From assembly GCA_002786165.1 (NCBI GenBank), contig PEQK01000007.1, positions 39,069 to 103,068 on the forward strand: DNA of 64,000 nucleotides. The letters are read 5' to 3'. The translations under genes and the position numbers were made by a program. Under the pieces are notes generated by a model. It worked only from the letters and a program-made list of their open reading frames with translations. It was not told the origin of the DNA and ran no database searches. Source of the stretch: Legionella sp. (GTDB taxonomy: Bacteria > Pseudomonadota > Gammaproteobacteria > Legionellales > Legionellaceae). Shown here one piece after another: positions 11,692 through 21,804 of the stretch. The first letter of the stretch is position 1. Every line of letters starts with the position of its first letter.

Positions 11692-12675
11692 ATGTTACTA
11701 TTAACGCTCTTTTTCTTTGTATTGTCTTGGATGGGTACCGGTTGGTATCGACGTTATGCGTTAACCCATCAGATCTTAGATATACCTAATCATCGTTCTG
11801 CTCATGCTGCCCCAATCCCACGGGGTGGCGGGTTAGTGTTTGTCTCAGGGTTTCTTTGTGTGATGTTTTACAATCAACTTGATCATATTTTACTGCCTTT
11901 ATCCGCATTGGGTATCGCTTTGGTGGGCTATTATGATGATAAATTTTCTTTGTCTGCTGGCAGAAGATTAACCTGTCATGTGATTTTAAGTGCTATGGCC
12001 ATCAGCACATTCAGTACGCTGCCTGGGATCCCAATAGGACTATGGAGTCTGCATTTTAACGCATGGACTATGATATTAGGTGTTCTGTATTTGGTTTGGA
12101 TGTTGAATCTATATAATTTTATGGATGGTATCAATGGTATTGCCGGCTGTGAGGCCCTTTGTGTTACTTTAGGCATGACAGTTTTATATGGTGTTTTAGG
12201 ATTACAGGCAGCAATGTTCTTACCTTTGATGCTTGCGGCCGGAGTCGCAGGGTTCTTAGTGTGGAACTTCCCCAAAGCAAAAATTTTTATGGGGGACGCA
12301 GGTAGTGGGTTTTTAGGATTTGTATTTGGTGTCTGGTCGTTGCAATCCGTATATGATAATCCGACTCTATTTTGGTCTTGGTTGATTTTATTGGGTGTCT
12401 TTGTAGTGGATGCCACATGGACCTTACTATGGCGAATGCTGCATCACAAACCCTTGCACGTGGCTCATGCAACACATGCCTATCAACACGCATTTCGCCG
12501 TTATCACTCTCATAGTCGCGTGACGTTGGCGATTATTGTCTTAAATGTGGTTTGGTTATGGCCCTGGTCGCTTTTGGTGGCATTGGGTATGGTCAATGGG
12601 GTGTTGGGATTATGTATCGCTTATATTCCCTTAGCTATCCTAGCTTGGCGATTTCATGCCGGTCAATCAGAATAG
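11692..12675 (+). CDS. WecA/WbpL-type undecaprenyl-phosphate glycosyl-1-phosphate transferase
   Basis: This polytopic inner-membrane enzyme of 327 residues would move a sugar 1-phosphate from a UDP-sugar onto undecaprenyl phosphate, starting O-antigen or another polysaccharide. The GT4 motifs are visible: HAAPIPRGGG near residue 40, the YYDDKFSL aspartates near 83, NFMDGINGIAG near 143 and MGDAGSGFLGF near 200, with a histidine-rich loop HATHAYQHAFRRYHSH near the C terminus. About ten hydrophobic segments are apparent. WbpL, which primes with FucNAc or QuiNAc, is the closest type. The gene follows the aminotransferase after six bases. Confidence 0.92.
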   Translation: MLLLTLFFFVLSWMGTGWYRRYALTHQILDIPNHRSAHAAPIPRGGGLVFVSGFLCVMFYNQLDHILLPLSALGIALVGYYDDKFSLSAGRRLTCHVILSAMAISTFSTLPGIPIGLWSLHFNAWTMILGVLYLVWMLNLYNFMDGINGIAGCEALCVTLGMTVLYGVLGLQAAMFLPLMLAAGVAGFLVWNFPKAKIFMGDAGSGFLGFVFGVWSLQSVYDNPTLFWSWLILLGVFVVDATWTLLWRMLHHKPLHVAHATHAYQHAFRRYHSHSRVTLAIIVLNVVWLWPWSLLVALGMVNGVLGLCIAYIPLAILAWRFHAGQSE

Positions 12676-12714
12676 TCGGGTAACTTTTTTGGATTTTGAA
12701 TTATTTTTTACCAA

Positions 12715-12750
12715 TCTCTTAAGGTTCTCTTAAGAATTCATCTGTATAAT
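12715..12750 (+). promoter_or_regulatory. PmrA-like tandem box and -10 element of csrA
   Basis: Two identical CTTAAG half-sites at 12718-12723 and 12729-12734 are separated by five bases, a period of 11 bp or one helical turn. The repeated block is in fact TCTCTTAAG. A perfect TATAAT follows at 12745-12750 and no good -35 hexamer is present, as expected for an activator-dependent promoter. The layout matches the tandem TTAA-type box of PmrA response regulators. The csrA start is 80 bp past the -10. Confidence 0.6.
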
Positions 12751-12830
12751 CAGGGGCGACGGATATTTATTAGAAAACATAAAATTGCTAGCCAAACTGA
12801 TATCGCGGCTGTTCATGAGGGAGATGTATT

Positions 12831-13031
12831 ATGTTAATTTTAACAAGACGTATTGGAGAGACACTTATCATTGGTGATGATGTTAATATTACCGTATTGG
12901 GTGTGAAAGGTAATCAAGTTCGTTTGGGCATTAATGCACCCAAAGATGTGTCTGTGCATCGGGAAGAAATTTATTTGCGAATTCAACAAGAAAAACAAGA
13001 TACTGATGTTGAAATCGTAGACGCCGACTAA
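12831..13031 (+). CDS. csrA: Carbon storage regulator, RNA-binding protein
   Basis: CsrA is a small dimeric protein that binds GGA motifs in mRNA leaders and represses or stabilises messages; in intracellular pathogens it controls the switch between replicative and transmissive states. The 66-residue sequence has the canonical [16 protein letters not shown] start and the conserved segment [19 protein letters not shown], including the RNA-contacting arginine. An unusual acidic tail ends VEIVDAD. GGGAG lies about seven bases before the ATG. It is monocistronic and sits behind the PmrA-like box described separately. It could be one of several csrA paralogues, which are common in Legionellales. 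Confidence 0.96.
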   Translation: MLILTRRIGETLIIGDDVNITVLGVKGNQVRLGINAPKDVSVHREEIYLRIQQEKQDTDVEIVDAD

Positions 13032-13055
13032 AAATATTGTGTTCATTTGTCATAA

Positions 13056-13093
13056 CCAACCTTTTGAGGCCATCCAGGATTTCAACAGGTTGG
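13056..13093. terminator. Possible hairpin between convergent csrA and birA
   Basis: CCAACCT at 13056 pairs with AGGTTGG ending at 13093, with TTGA/TCAA pairs inside. No T-run follows on either strand, so termination is only a guess. Confidence 0.3.
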
Positions 13094-13109
13094 GTTGTAC
13101 TCGGTACAT

Positions 13110-13913
13110 TTAAGATATGACGATCGTTGTTTCGCCCGAAGAACAATAGTGTACGCTTTGAGTGTGATCCACCATCATCAATTGTCCCTGAACATTAATA
13201 CCCATAGCTGTACCCCGTATCGATTGACCCGCATGCCCAATTTCAATGGTCTTACCATATAGATAATCCCACTTTTGCCAACTTTCTAAAAAAGGCTCAA
13301 ACCCGTGAGTGATAAATTGTGAGATATGTTGCTCTAAATGAATCACCATAGATGCAATCAAACGATTACGATCTAATGTTTGCTTTGTGATTTCAAATAA
13401 AGAACACCATGGTTTATTTTGAGCTTGGATCCAAGAGGTATCGGAAGGGTCGCTATTCACATTTAATCCAATACCAATGACCACACCCAATGTATCGTCA
13501 TGAGTTTGGGTGGACTCAATTAAGATCCCACATAATTTTTTATCTTGCCAAAGCAGATCATTTGGCCATTTAAGACGGATATCATTTGTAATCTGGGCTT
13601 GCTCTAACACTCGCATCATAGAAATACCCACCAATAGACTCAAAGCAGACAAATCCGACACGTGAGCATTGAGTGTGAAACGAATAGAGCAATAGATATT
13701 TTCTGCATAGGGTGAAAACCAAGGACGATTGAAACGACCTCGTCCTTGAGTCTGCATTTCTGCACAACAAACTTCTATGGGAAATCTATACGGTAATTCT
13801 TTAAGATATCGGTTGGTAGAGTCTACGGTAGGTAATAGGTGTAAACCAACTGAAGGTTGAAAATTGGCAGCGATCAACTGTTGTCGAATAGAGGTTTCAT
13901 TCAATAAAGACAT
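13110..13913 (-). CDS. birA: Biotin-[acetyl-CoA-carboxylase] ligase, short form
   Basis: The enzyme makes biotinyl-AMP and attaches biotin to the carrier protein AccB. The 267-residue form shows GRGRFNRPW near residue 55, KWPNDLLW and CGILIE, then VVIGIGLNVN, all parts of the ligase core, and a C-terminal SH3-like domain. The ATG at 13913 has AAGGA five bases upstream. From this start there is no N-terminal winged-helix domain, so unlike E. coli BirA it should not act as a repressor of biotin genes. The start lies inside the end of the phosphopantetheinyl transferase gene (17-bp overlap), so both cofactor-attachment enzymes are co-expressed. Confidence 0.94.
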   Translation of the reverse strand: MSLLNETSIRQQLIAANFQPSVGLHLLPTVDSTNRYLKELPYRFPIEVCCAEMQTQGRGRFNRPWFSPYAENIYCSIRFTLNAHVSDLSALSLLVGISMMRVLEQAQITNDIRLKWPNDLLWQDKKLCGILIESTQTHDDTLGVVIGIGLNVNSDPSDTSWIQAQNKPWCSLFEITKQTLDRNRLIASMVIHLEQHISQFITHGFEPFLESWQKWDYLYGKTIEIGHAGQSIRGTAMGINVQGQLMMVDHTQSVHYCSSGETTIVIS

Positions 13914-14643
13914 GCGTATCCTTTGAGTACCGTATCGTTTGAATAGTAGGGTGATAACATAATGCAGCACAACATGCTATTTGGGGCATGAAGGATGTCA
14001 TATGCCAGGATGTACGATGCTTGAGGTCTTCGATGAAGGCATCTGTAGGGGGCATGACTGGGACATCAAATGTTTGCGTTGGGTAAGACAATCCCATCCC
14101 ACATGCTTTGATAAAGGCTTCCTTTTGTGCCCAAATATGAAAAAAAGCCAAAGATCTCATGCTAGAAGGTACTTTAGAATAATCATTTATTTCTGCAGGA
14201 GAAAACATAAGTTGGCCTATGCCTTGAAAAGGCCGTCCGGAAAAATATTCTAAATCTATGCCCATAGGATGGGTTTGGCCAATAGACAACAGTGCAAGAT
14301 CGCGAGAATGGCTTAAATTGAATTGTATCTGGTTTTGGCGTGCAATACTGGGCTTGCCGTAAGCATTAGTGATGAATTCTAAGCTGTTGGGCTGTGTATT
14401 GAGATACCGTGCCAAAATAAGGCGCAACATAGCGCGTGCTATGGTGAATCGACGCTGGTGACGTTGAAAATGGTAACGTTTTGAACGCGCGTATTCCTCG
14501 GCGTTTAATAGGGACTCTGCTTCTGGCCAAAGTCTATCTAAAGGGTATTCCCATATATCAATACGTCCGGGCGCCAGTGTATAATCATCGGCTGGTATTG
14601 ATAAAAAAGCAGGGTCATCTGAATTTAGCTTGGCTTTAAGCAT
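13897..14643 (-). CDS. 4'-phosphopantetheinyl transferase (Sfp type)
   Basis: The protein would transfer phosphopantetheine from CoA to a serine of carrier proteins. At 248 residues from ATG 14643 it is a two-lobed Sfp/Gsp-type enzyme rather than a short AcpS. Visible are the FTIARAMLRLILARYL segment, the GKPSI motif, FNLSHSRDLALLSI near residue 105, MGIDLE with the Mg-binding Asp and Glu, and FFHIWAQKEAFIKACG near 175. An in-frame TTG at 14691 would add 16 residues; neither start has a strong ribosome site. It may serve fatty-acid ACP or a polyketide or peptide synthase elsewhere. It overlaps birA and is divergent from accA. Confidence 0.92.
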   Translation of the reverse strand: MLKAKLNSDDPAFLSIPADDYTLAPGRIDIWEYPLDRLWPEAESLLNAEEYARSKRYHFQRHQRRFTIARAMLRLILARYLNTQPNSLEFITNAYGKPSIARQNQIQFNLSHSRDLALLSIGQTHPMGIDLEYFSGRPFQGIGQLMFSPAEINDYSKVPSSMRSLAFFHIWAQKEAFIKACGMGLSYPTQTFDVPVMPPTDAFIEDLKHRTSWHMTSFMPQIACCAALCYHPTIQTIRYSKDTHVFIE

Positions 14644-14732
14644 GATAAAAGACACGCAAAATAACAGCTGTTTTTTGATTTGTTTCGCCAATTATGCTAC
14701 TTTTTAGCCCTACATACAACTTTGGTGAAGTA

Positions 14733-15686
14733 ATGAGCCTGCAATTTTTAGATTTTGAACAACCGATAGAAGAATTAAACCAAAAAATCGAAGCCTTACG
14801 GATGGTTAGCGGGGACAATCGAGTTAATTTAAGTGAGGAAATAGCAAAATTACAAGCGAAATCCACAGAGTTAACTGAACATGTGTTTTCACGTTTGGAG
14901 CCCTGGCAAGTGGCCCAAATGGCACGTCATCCTTTACGACCCCAAACGACTGATTATATTGAAGAGATGTTTACTGATTTCGATGAATTGCATGGCGATC
15001 GTCATAGTTCTGCTGCGCCAGCAATTATTGGTGGATTGGCACGATTAAATGGTGAGCCTGTGATGATTTTGGGGCATCAAAAAGGCAAACGTACCAAAGA
15101 AAAAGTCTATAGAAATTTCGGTATGGCCAGACCAGAAGAATATCGTAAGGCTTTGCGTTTGATGAAGTTGGCGGAAAAATTTAAAGTGCCCATCATCACG
15201 TTTATTGATACAGCAGGGGCTTATCCTGGAATTGGGGCTGAAGAACGCAACCAATCTGAAGCCATTGCACGTAATTTACAAGAAATGTCTACTTTGGAAA
15301 CGCCTATTATTTGTGTGGTGACTGGAGAAGCTGGGTCTGGTGGTGCTTTGGCGATTGGTGTGGGTGATCGGGTGATCATGTTGCAATATGCTATTTATTC
15401 GGTTATTTCACCGGAAGGTTGTGCTTCTATTTTGTGGAAAGATCCATCAAAAGCAGCAGATGCTGCGCGTGCAATGGGTATCACTGCTCAACAAATCTTA
15501 GAAAATGGCCTGATTGATGTGGTTTTACCCGAACCTCTTGGTGGCGCACACCGCGATTTGCCTTTGATGGCGTCAACTTTGAAAGATGTATTATTACATG
15601 AGTTGTATCAATTAAAAGCTTTGTCTGTGAAAGAGCTTTTAGATCATCGCTATCAAAAATGGATGGCAATGGGTGCATGTGAGTAA
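14733..15686 (+). CDS. accA: Acetyl-CoA carboxylase carboxyltransferase subunit alpha
   Basis: AccA with AccD transfers the carboxyl group from biotinylated AccB to acetyl-CoA, making malonyl-CoA for fatty acid synthesis. From ATG 14733 (GGTGAAG upstream) the protein has 317 residues, nearly the same as E. coli. It starts [11 protein letters not shown] and contains [26 protein letters not shown], the oxyanion-type segment [12 protein letters not shown] near residue 200, and [10 protein letters not shown]. The gene overlaps tilS by 14 bp. Its position next to birA is functionally coherent, since BirA activates the same enzyme complex. Confidence 0.97.
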   Translation: MSLQFLDFEQPIEELNQKIEALRMVSGDNRVNLSEEIAKLQAKSTELTEHVFSRLEPWQVAQMARHPLRPQTTDYIEEMFTDFDELHGDRHSSAAPAIIGGLARLNGEPVMILGHQKGKRTKEKVYRNFGMARPEEYRKALRLMKLAEKFKVPIITFIDTAGAYPGIGAEERNQSEAIARNLQEMSTLETPIICVVTGEAGSGGALAIGVGDRVIMLQYAIYSVISPEGCASILWKDPSKAADAARAMGITAQQILENGLIDVVLPEPLGGAHRDLPLMASTLKDVLLHELYQLKALSVKELLDHRYQKWMAMGACE

Positions 15687-16986
15687 TGGAGTGTCATTAC
15701 TTCAAAATTGGCAGCAACGCCTCATCCAATATGAGCAGTTGTATGTCGGATTGAGTGGTGGTCTTGATTCTACCGTATTGTTGGATGCTGTATCGGCTTG
15801 TCCCGCACTCAAAGATAAAATAACGGCGATCCATGTTCACCATGGGATCAGTTCTCATGCTGATCAGTGGTTGGTGCATTGTGAACAATATTGCCAACGT
15901 ATAGGCGTGCCTATTGTGACACACCGTGTGGCAATAGGCTTAGGCGCTAATCTTGAAGAGCGGGCGCGTGACGCCCGTTATCAGGTGTTCGAATCCTATT
16001 TGAATCAAAACGCCGCTTTGCTTTTGGCCCATCATCAAGATGATCAAAGTGAAACCGTGTTATTGAATTTATTACGGGGTGCCGGCATTGACGGATTAAG
16101 TGCGATGGGTGAAGAACGTGTATGTGGTCAGGGCGTGGTGCTACGACCATTTTTACAATACCCACGCGCTACATTGGAACTGTATGCACGCACTCATACT
16201 TTAGAATGGGTCGAAGACGAAACCAATGGGTCAGATCAGTGGTCACGCTCTTATTTGCGTCATTATATTATGCCTTTGTTAAAAGAAAAATGGCCAGGGG
16301 CAACCGCCACTATTGCGACTGCTGCAGCGCATTGCCAACAAGCTAAAGTAAATTTAGAAGCATTAGCCTGGCTGGATCATCCTCAGATGGCGCTTAAAAC
16401 CTTGCAATGTACCCCTGAAGTGCTCGCAAGACCTGATCGCTTACAAAATGTTTTGAGAGTCTGGTTAAAATGTCATGTGCAGCAAGCGCTTTCTACGGAG
16501 CAATTGCGTCAAATCATTGATACGGTATTGTTTGCTCGAGAGGATGCAACACCGTGTGTTCGTATTCAGCACCTGGTGATACGCCGTTATCGTCAACGCT
16601 TATATTTGTGTGATGAAAAGAACTTGGTTGTGTCTGATCAAATATGGCAAAACTTTCCAAACCCACTCCGTTTGTTTCAGCACAGTTATCTTATGGCTCA
16701 GCCTGATCCAAGTGGCATTAGTATTCCTGAAAATAGCCAAATTGAAATTAAATATCGTCGCGGAGGGGAGCAATTTCATTGGCGAGGTCAAACCAAATGT
16801 TTAAAAAAACTATTTCAAGATTGGAAAATCCCTCCTTGGGAGCGTGCCCATGTGCCTTTGTTATATGTCAATGATTGTTTGATGGCCGTGATAGGGTATG
16901 CTGTCACGGATTTGATCTTGTTTCTCGGCCCTAGTGAGCGGTACACTATGGTATTAAATCGAGAGCATGATGCAACCACTAATTAA
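15673..16986 (+). CDS. tilS: tRNA(Ile)-lysidine synthase
   Basis: TilS converts C34 of the CAU-anticodon isoleucine tRNA to lysidine so that it reads AUA. The 437-residue protein has the PP-loop SGGLDST near residue 28, [18 protein letters not shown] near 118, and a C-terminal TilS domain ([22 protein letters not shown]). The start is GTG 15673, or GTG 15679 six bases on, inside the end of accA; no better ATG exists. Its own 3' end overlaps the following transporter gene by 20 bp. accA-tilS adjacency is seen in many gammaproteobacteria. Confidence 0.96.
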   Translation: MHVSNGVSLLQNWQQRLIQYEQLYVGLSGGLDSTVLLDAVSACPALKDKITAIHVHHGISSHADQWLVHCEQYCQRIGVPIVTHRVAIGLGANLEERARDARYQVFESYLNQNAALLLAHHQDDQSETVLLNLLRGAGIDGLSAMGEERVCGQGVVLRPFLQYPRATLELYARTHTLEWVEDETNGSDQWSRSYLRHYIMPLLKEKWPGATATIATAAAHCQQAKVNLEALAWLDHPQMALKTLQCTPEVLARPDRLQNVLRVWLKCHVQQALSTEQLRQIIDTVLFAREDATPCVRIQHLVIRRYRQRLYLCDEKNLVVSDQIWQNFPNPLRLFQHSYLMAQPDPSGISIPENSQIEIKYRRGGEQFHWRGQTKCLKKLFQDWKIPPWERAHVPLLYVNDCLMAVIGYAVTDLILFLGPSERYTMVLNREHDATTN

Positions 16987-18232
16987 TATCACCCGCAAGC
17001 AAGCCTTATTATTTGCTTCCTTTTTTGTTTTATATGAATTTTTGACTTATATTGCCAATGATATGATCATGCCAGGCATGCTCGCTGTGGTTCATACCTT
17101 TCGAGCAGAAGAGTCAAACGTTGCCACCTCTTTGACAGCGTATGTACTGGGCGGCGCCAGTTTGCAATTATTTTTAGGTCCCTTGTCCGACCGTTTTGGT
17201 CGTAGACCGGTCATGTTGGTGGGTACTGCTTTATTTGCGCTTGCAACCTTATTACTGCCTTGGGCACAAACTATCGAACAGTTTTTGTGGGGCCGTTTTT
17301 TTGAGGGCATGGGTTTGTGTTACATCAATGTGGTGGGTTATGCCATATTGCAAGAAATATTCTCTGAACAAGATGCGATTCGTTTGATTGCAGTGATGGC
17401 CAATGTCGCTATTCTTGCCCCTTTATTAGGTCCTTTAGCTGGATCAATCTTATTACAATATGGCAGTTGGCATGTGATGTTTTATCTTGTGGGTGCTTTA
17501 TCCATAGTTGCTTTTTGGGGATTATGGCGGTTTATGCCGGAGTCTGTGGGGCAACAAAAGCGAGATGGGCGGATGATTAAGCGTACTGCTATTTCTATCC
17601 CTGCCGTTTTATCCAATTATGCAACTCTACTCAAACATCGTGTTTTTCTATTTGGCACTTTGGCTTACGGTTTAATGGGGGTTATGTGCGTGGTGTGGAT
17701 TGCTCTGGCCCCTGTCATGCTGGTGAGCGGCGCCAAAATGTCGTTGGTTGCTTATGGTGTATGGCAAATCCCCGTTTTCGGTGCTTTTATTTTGGGCAAT
17801 ATCATTTTGTCGTATTTGTCGTATCGTTATTCAGTGAGACAATTGTCTTTGATTGGCAGTGCCATTGTATGCAGTGGGTTAGGCTTGATGTGGGTCTTGC
17901 CAGAGATTTTTGGTGTGAAGCCTTTTTGGTTGATGCCTGGTTTGATCGCCTATTGTTTGGGATATGGTTTAGCCATCACCGCATTGAATCGATTTATCTT
18001 ATTTGTGACTCAAGTTAGCACCGGAACAACGTCTGCTTTGATTAGTATGGTATCGATGTGTTTTCAAGCAGGGGGTATTGAGGTTGCTAATCATTTATAT
18101 GTGCATGGTAATAATTTGGCGATTGCACGATATGCTGGATGGATTGGGGTGTTATATATGATTTTCGTTCTATTAAGCACACTGTATCATCATTATTATC
18201 ATGAGAAAGCTTTGGGAGTAGAAAATTTATGA
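16967..18232 (+). CDS. MFS multidrug efflux transporter, MdfA-like
   Basis: This is a 421-residue, twelve-helix major facilitator in the drug/H+ antiporter group. An acidic residue in the first membrane region ([18 protein letters not shown]) resembles the MdfA/Cmr essential glutamate. The loop 2-3 signature is [14 protein letters not shown] near residue 70. Motif C-like sequence ([13 protein letters not shown]) lies near residue 150, typical of antiporters. The substrate is unknown. ATGATG at 16967 lies inside tilS, and the last four bases overlap rnhB in an ATGA arrangement, so accA, tilS, this gene and rnhB form one translationally coupled operon. Confidence 0.91.
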   Translation: MMQPLINITRKQALLFASFFVLYEFLTYIANDMIMPGMLAVVHTFRAEESNVATSLTAYVLGGASLQLFLGPLSDRFGRRPVMLVGTALFALATLLLPWAQTIEQFLWGRFFEGMGLCYINVVGYAILQEIFSEQDAIRLIAVMANVAILAPLLGPLAGSILLQYGSWHVMFYLVGALSIVAFWGLWRFMPESVGQQKRDGRMIKRTAISIPAVLSNYATLLKHRVFLFGTLAYGLMGVMCVVWIALAPVMLVSGAKMSLVAYGVWQIPVFGAFILGNIILSYLSYRYSVRQLSLIGSAIVCSGLGLMWVLPEIFGVKPFWLMPGLIAYCLGYGLAITALNRFILFVTQVSTGTTSALISMVSMCFQAGGIEVANHLYVHGNNLAIARYAGWIGVLYMIFVLLSTLYHHYYHEKALGVENL

Positions 18233-18783
18233 TAGCGGGCGTGGATGAGGTGGGTCGTGGTCCTTTAGCGGGTCCTGTGGTGGCAGCAGCGGTTATCATC
18301 GATGAGCCTATTGTAGGGGTCATGGATTCTAAACGTTTGACCCCTAAAAAACGTCAAATTTTGGCAGATGTCATTCGCAACAAAGCAGTAGCCTACGCTT
18401 TTGGACGTGCGGAAGTACATGAAATTGATCAATTGAATATCCATCACGCCACTTTGCTGGCCATGCAACGTGCTATCGAAGCTTTACCTTTTCCGCCCTC
18501 TGAAGTATTGGTCGATGGATTGTATCTTCCTAGCGTCACTATGGCTTGTCGCGCAATTGTTCAAGGCGACAGTACGATCTATCAAATCAGTGCTGCATCC
18601 ATTCTTGCCAAAGTATGGCGTGATACAGAAATGATGGAAATGGATAATTTATATCCTGGGTATGGGTTTGCGGCACATAAAGGTTATGGAACAGTGCAAC
18701 ATCAAACTGCTTTACGCAGTTTAGGACCTTGTCCTATCCATCGTAAAAGTTTTGCTCCGGTGGCAAATTTGCTCATAAGGTAA
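18229..18783 (+). CDS. rnhB: Ribonuclease HII
   Basis: RNase HII nicks RNA-DNA hybrids and single ribonucleotides left in DNA. The 184-residue protein opens with [19 protein letters not shown], giving the first two catalytic acids at residues 5 and 6, followed by [16 protein letters not shown] with the third aspartate, and SILAKVWRD with the fourth. Length is a little short of the E. coli protein but complete. The start overlaps the transporter stop by four bases. It converges on rodA 18 bp downstream. Confidence 0.96.
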   Translation: MIAGVDEVGRGPLAGPVVAAAVIIDEPIVGVMDSKRLTPKKRQILADVIRNKAVAYAFGRAEVHEIDQLNIHHATLLAMQRAIEALPFPPSEVLVDGLYLPSVTMACRAIVQGDSTIYQISAASILAKVWRDTEMMEMDNLYPGYGFAAHKGYGTVQHQTALRSLGPCPIHRKSFAPVANLLIR

Positions 18784-18801
18784 ACGTTTAGGTCGTAAAA
18801 T

Positions 18802-19917
18802 CTAGAAATTATTAAATAATATGCGATGAGAACTGATCGACATCAATATGCCAAAGCTGGCTAAGAATGTAATCATGGCTGTTCCACCGTAACTCACCAA
18901 AGGCAAAGGAATGCCTACGACGGGTAAAATACCCATGACCATTCCGATATTCACAAATGCTGATAAGAAAAAAGTCATGATGAGTCCTGCAGCCAACAAG
19001 CGGGTGAATATGGTTTGCGCGTTTTTTACAATCTGCAATCCGCGTAGTGTGATCAACATGATCAAAACGATCAAAATCATGCTGCCAACAAAGCCGAATT
19101 CTTCGCCGCAGACTGCAAAAATAAAATCGGTTGCATGTTCGGGTAAAAAATTCAGGTGCGATTGACTGCCTTCAAGCCATCCTTTCCCAAAAGTGCCTCC
19201 GGATCCAATAGCGATTTTAGATTGAATAATATGATAGCCACTACCCAAAGGATCCTGTTCGGGATTTAAGAGGGTATAAATGCGTTGTTTTTGATAATCG
19301 TGCATCACATGCCAAAGTAACGGTGCTGCGCAAGCAATGCTGACCAAGGCGATAAGACTGATACGAGTGGGAATACCCGCCATAAATATCACACATAAAC
19401 CGCTTGCAACCACCATAATGGCAGTTCCTAAATCAGGCTGTTTGGCAATTAAGATGGCAGGAATAAAGATAAACAACCCCGCAATTGCAAAATATTTAAA
19501 ATCGATAGGGTGTCGACGACGATCTAAGTACCAGGCTGTCATCATAGGCACGGCTAATTTCATGATTTCAGAGGGCTGAAAGCGTAATAATCCTAAATCT
19601 AACCAGCGTTGCGCACCTTTACCAATTTTACCCATGACCATCACTGCAAGTAATAAACTTAGCCCAAATCCATATAACCACGGGGTCCAGCGCTTGTAGG
19701 TGTGGGGTGGTATGAAAGCGAAGATCGTCATGACCCCAAGAGCGAGCAGTAATCTCAACGCTTGGCGTAAAATCATCCCTACATTTTCATTTGATGCACT
19801 GTATAAAATAATCAAACCAAATGTGATGAGTAACAGCAACAATCCAAATAAGGGTAAATCTAAAGATAAAGAGCGATCTGTGAATCGGTACATGGGTTTG
19901 GATTTCAATTGTGTCAT
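18802..19917 (-). CDS. mrdB: Rod-shape peptidoglycan polymerase RodA
   Basis: RodA is a SEDS-family glycosyltransferase that polymerises lipid II during lateral wall growth in complex with PBP2. The 371-residue membrane protein has about ten helices. SEDS signatures include QPSEIMKLAVPM near residue 120 and KQPDLGTAIM near 165, with the conserved aspartate loop GWLEGSQSHLNFLPEHATDFIFAV near 240 and GIPLPLVSYGG near the C terminus. The start overlaps the mrdA stop by four bases. All features expected for activity are present. Confidence 0.96.
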   Translation of the reverse strand: MTQLKSKPMYRFTDRSLSLDLPLFGLLLLLITFGLIILYSASNENVGMILRQALRLLLALGVMTIFAFIPPHTYKRWTPWLYGFGLSLLLAVMVMGKIGKGAQRWLDLGLLRFQPSEIMKLAVPMMTAWYLDRRRHPIDFKYFAIAGLFIFIPAILIAKQPDLGTAIMVVASGLCVIFMAGIPTRISLIALVSIACAAPLLWHVMHDYQKQRIYTLLNPEQDPLGSGYHIIQSKIAIGSGGTFGKGWLEGSQSHLNFLPEHATDFIFAVCGEEFGFVGSMILIVLIMLITLRGLQIVKNAQTIFTRLLAAGLIMTFFLSAFVNIGMVMGILPVVGIPLPLVSYGGTAMITFLASFGILMSISSHRILFNNF

Positions 19918-21785
19918 GGTGAGACCTTGGGTTGTGAATTCAATTGCGTCTGTTCTTTGATCTCAAAATAAGCGTCTAATACTTGGCGAGCAACTTGGGA
20001 GGCAGTGGTATCGTGTTCGACAATGACAGCAATCGCTACCTCTGGGTGTTCAACAGGCGCAAAAGCGATAAATAAAGAATGATCTCGTAATTCAGGTGGA
20101 ATATTTAAATATTGTTTTTTGTCATCTTGACTGAGACTAAATACTTGAGCGGTGCCTGTTTTGGCAGCAACAGAATAAGGGGCATTTCGACCAAAACGAT
20201 AGCCTGTTCCTTCGTTGTTCGTAATGACAGAATGCATGGCGTCATGAACCGTGTCCCAGTGATCTTTTGATTTCAGTTTCAACGGGTATTCTTCGATAGA
20301 TTTATAAGGCATTTTTTGATGGTGATCTTGCATCATATGGTGGAGCAAATGGGGTCGAAAACGACGCCCTTGTTGACTGAGAGAAGCGGTAGCATTGGCT
20401 AATTGTAAAGGAGTGGTGAGCATAAATCCTTGCCCGATAGACGTAATTAACGTGTCCCCAGGATACCAAGGTAATTTTTTATATTGACGTTTCCAATGCG
20501 CATTCGGCATTAATCCCGCTGCTTCTTCATGCAGATCGACGTGAGTTAATTGCCCAAAGCCGAATTGAACCAGCATTTCTTCCATAGCGCTGATTCCCAT
20601 TTTATTACCTAATTGATAAAAATAGGTATCGCAAGAGACAGTAATGGCGCGTTTGAGATTAATGACGCCATGCCCCGTATGTTTCCAGTCTCGATAAGCA
20701 TGTTTTACGCCGGGCAAACGATACCAACCTGGATCATAAATATGGTCATGAATATTGGCAAATCCTTTATCTAAACCCGCAATGGCCATAAAGGGTTTGA
20801 TGGTGGAAGCCGGAGGGTATAAGCCACGAACTGCTCGATTATACAAAGGACGGTCTTGCTCGTCAGACAAGAGTTTGTAGTCAGCGGAACTGATGCCATT
20901 GACAAATAAATTGGGGTTAAAGCTGGGGGAGCTGATCATGGCCAAGATGTTCCCGTTGACAGCAGATATCAATACCACAGCACCCCGTTTGCCACGTAAA
21001 GCCTCATAACCTGCAGTTTGTAATCGGGTGTCAATCGTAAGATATAGTTTACTTCCTGACAAAGGGGCTTGTTTGCTGAGAATACGTAATGTCCGTCCAC
21101 TGACGTCGGTTTCAATTTGTTGATACCCTACTTGACCATGCAATTCGGACTCGTAAAATTTTTCAATGCCTGATTTGCCAATAAAATTCGTGGCTCGATA
21201 ATTAGTCGGATCGACTTTTTGTAATTCTTCTTGGTTGATGCGCCCCACATACCCTAATAAATGGGCGGTGATTTCTCCTAATGGGTAATATCTCATTAAA
21301 ACAGCTTTGATGCTTACCCCGGGAAATTGATATTGGTTACTGGCGAATATAGCGACTTCTTCTTGAGTTAATTTGAGTTTTAACGGAATGGGAACATAAG
21401 AGGGGTTTTGTTTGCGAGCTCGATAAAAATGTTTGATGTCATCTTGGGTGATGGAAGGAAGTAATTGTTGTAATTGGGCAACCACATCAGGCAAAGATTT
21501 GATGCGTTCTGGAATAACTTCTAGAACATATACAGGAATGTTTTCTGCCAATACCACCCCATTTTTATCATAAATGATGCCTCTTGAAGGCGCTATAGGC
21601 AGGATGCTCATTTGATTTTTTAATGACAACGTGGCAAAACGTTTATATTGAGATACTTGCAAATAAGCCAAACGCAATATTAAAACAAGCGACAAGATAA
21701 TCAGAAAAGCGACCAACAAGTGAAAACGAAACAAATAAGATTGGTTTTCGTGAGAGGGGGAGCGATGGCCGCGTACTTTATTCAT
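19914..21785 (-). CDS. mrdA: Penicillin-binding protein 2 (elongasome transpeptidase)
   Basis: PBP2 cross-links glycan strands made by RodA. The 623-residue protein has a cytoplasmic tail, one membrane span at about residues 20-42 and a pedestal with the APSRGIIYDKNG motif near 68. The transpeptidase domain carries ASTIKP near residue 326, SCDTYFYQLG near 378 and AAKTGTAQ near 541. The ATG has GGTTCACC-like sequence rather than a strong ribosome site. It lies 19 bp after rsfS and overlaps mrdB. The usual rlmH gene between rsfS and mrdA is absent. Confidence 0.97.
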   Translation of the reverse strand: MNKVRGHRSPSHENQSYLFRFHLLVAFLIILSLVLILRLAYLQVSQYKRFATLSLKNQMSILPIAPSRGIIYDKNGVVLAENIPVYVLEVIPERIKSLPDVVAQLQQLLPSITQDDIKHFYRARKQNPSYVPIPLKLKLTQEEVAIFASNQYQFPGVSIKAVLMRYYPLGEITAHLLGYVGRINQEELQKVDPTNYRATNFIGKSGIEKFYESELHGQVGYQQIETDVSGRTLRILSKQAPLSGSKLYLTIDTRLQTAGYEALRGKRGAVVLISAVNGNILAMISSPSFNPNLFVNGISSADYKLLSDEQDRPLYNRAVRGLYPPASTIKPFMAIAGLDKGFANIHDHIYDPGWYRLPGVKHAYRDWKHTGHGVINLKRAITVSCDTYFYQLGNKMGISAMEEMLVQFGFGQLTHVDLHEEAAGLMPNAHWKRQYKKLPWYPGDTLITSIGQGFMLTTPLQLANATASLSQQGRRFRPHLLHHMMQDHHQKMPYKSIEEYPLKLKSKDHWDTVHDAMHSVITNNEGTGYRFGRNAPYSVAAKTGTAQVFSLSQDDKKQYLNIPPELRDHSLFIAFAPVEHPEVAIAVIVEHDTTASQVARQVLDAYFEIKEQTQLNSQPKVSP

Positions 21786-21804
21786 GGTGAACCAAGTTTG
21801 GAGA

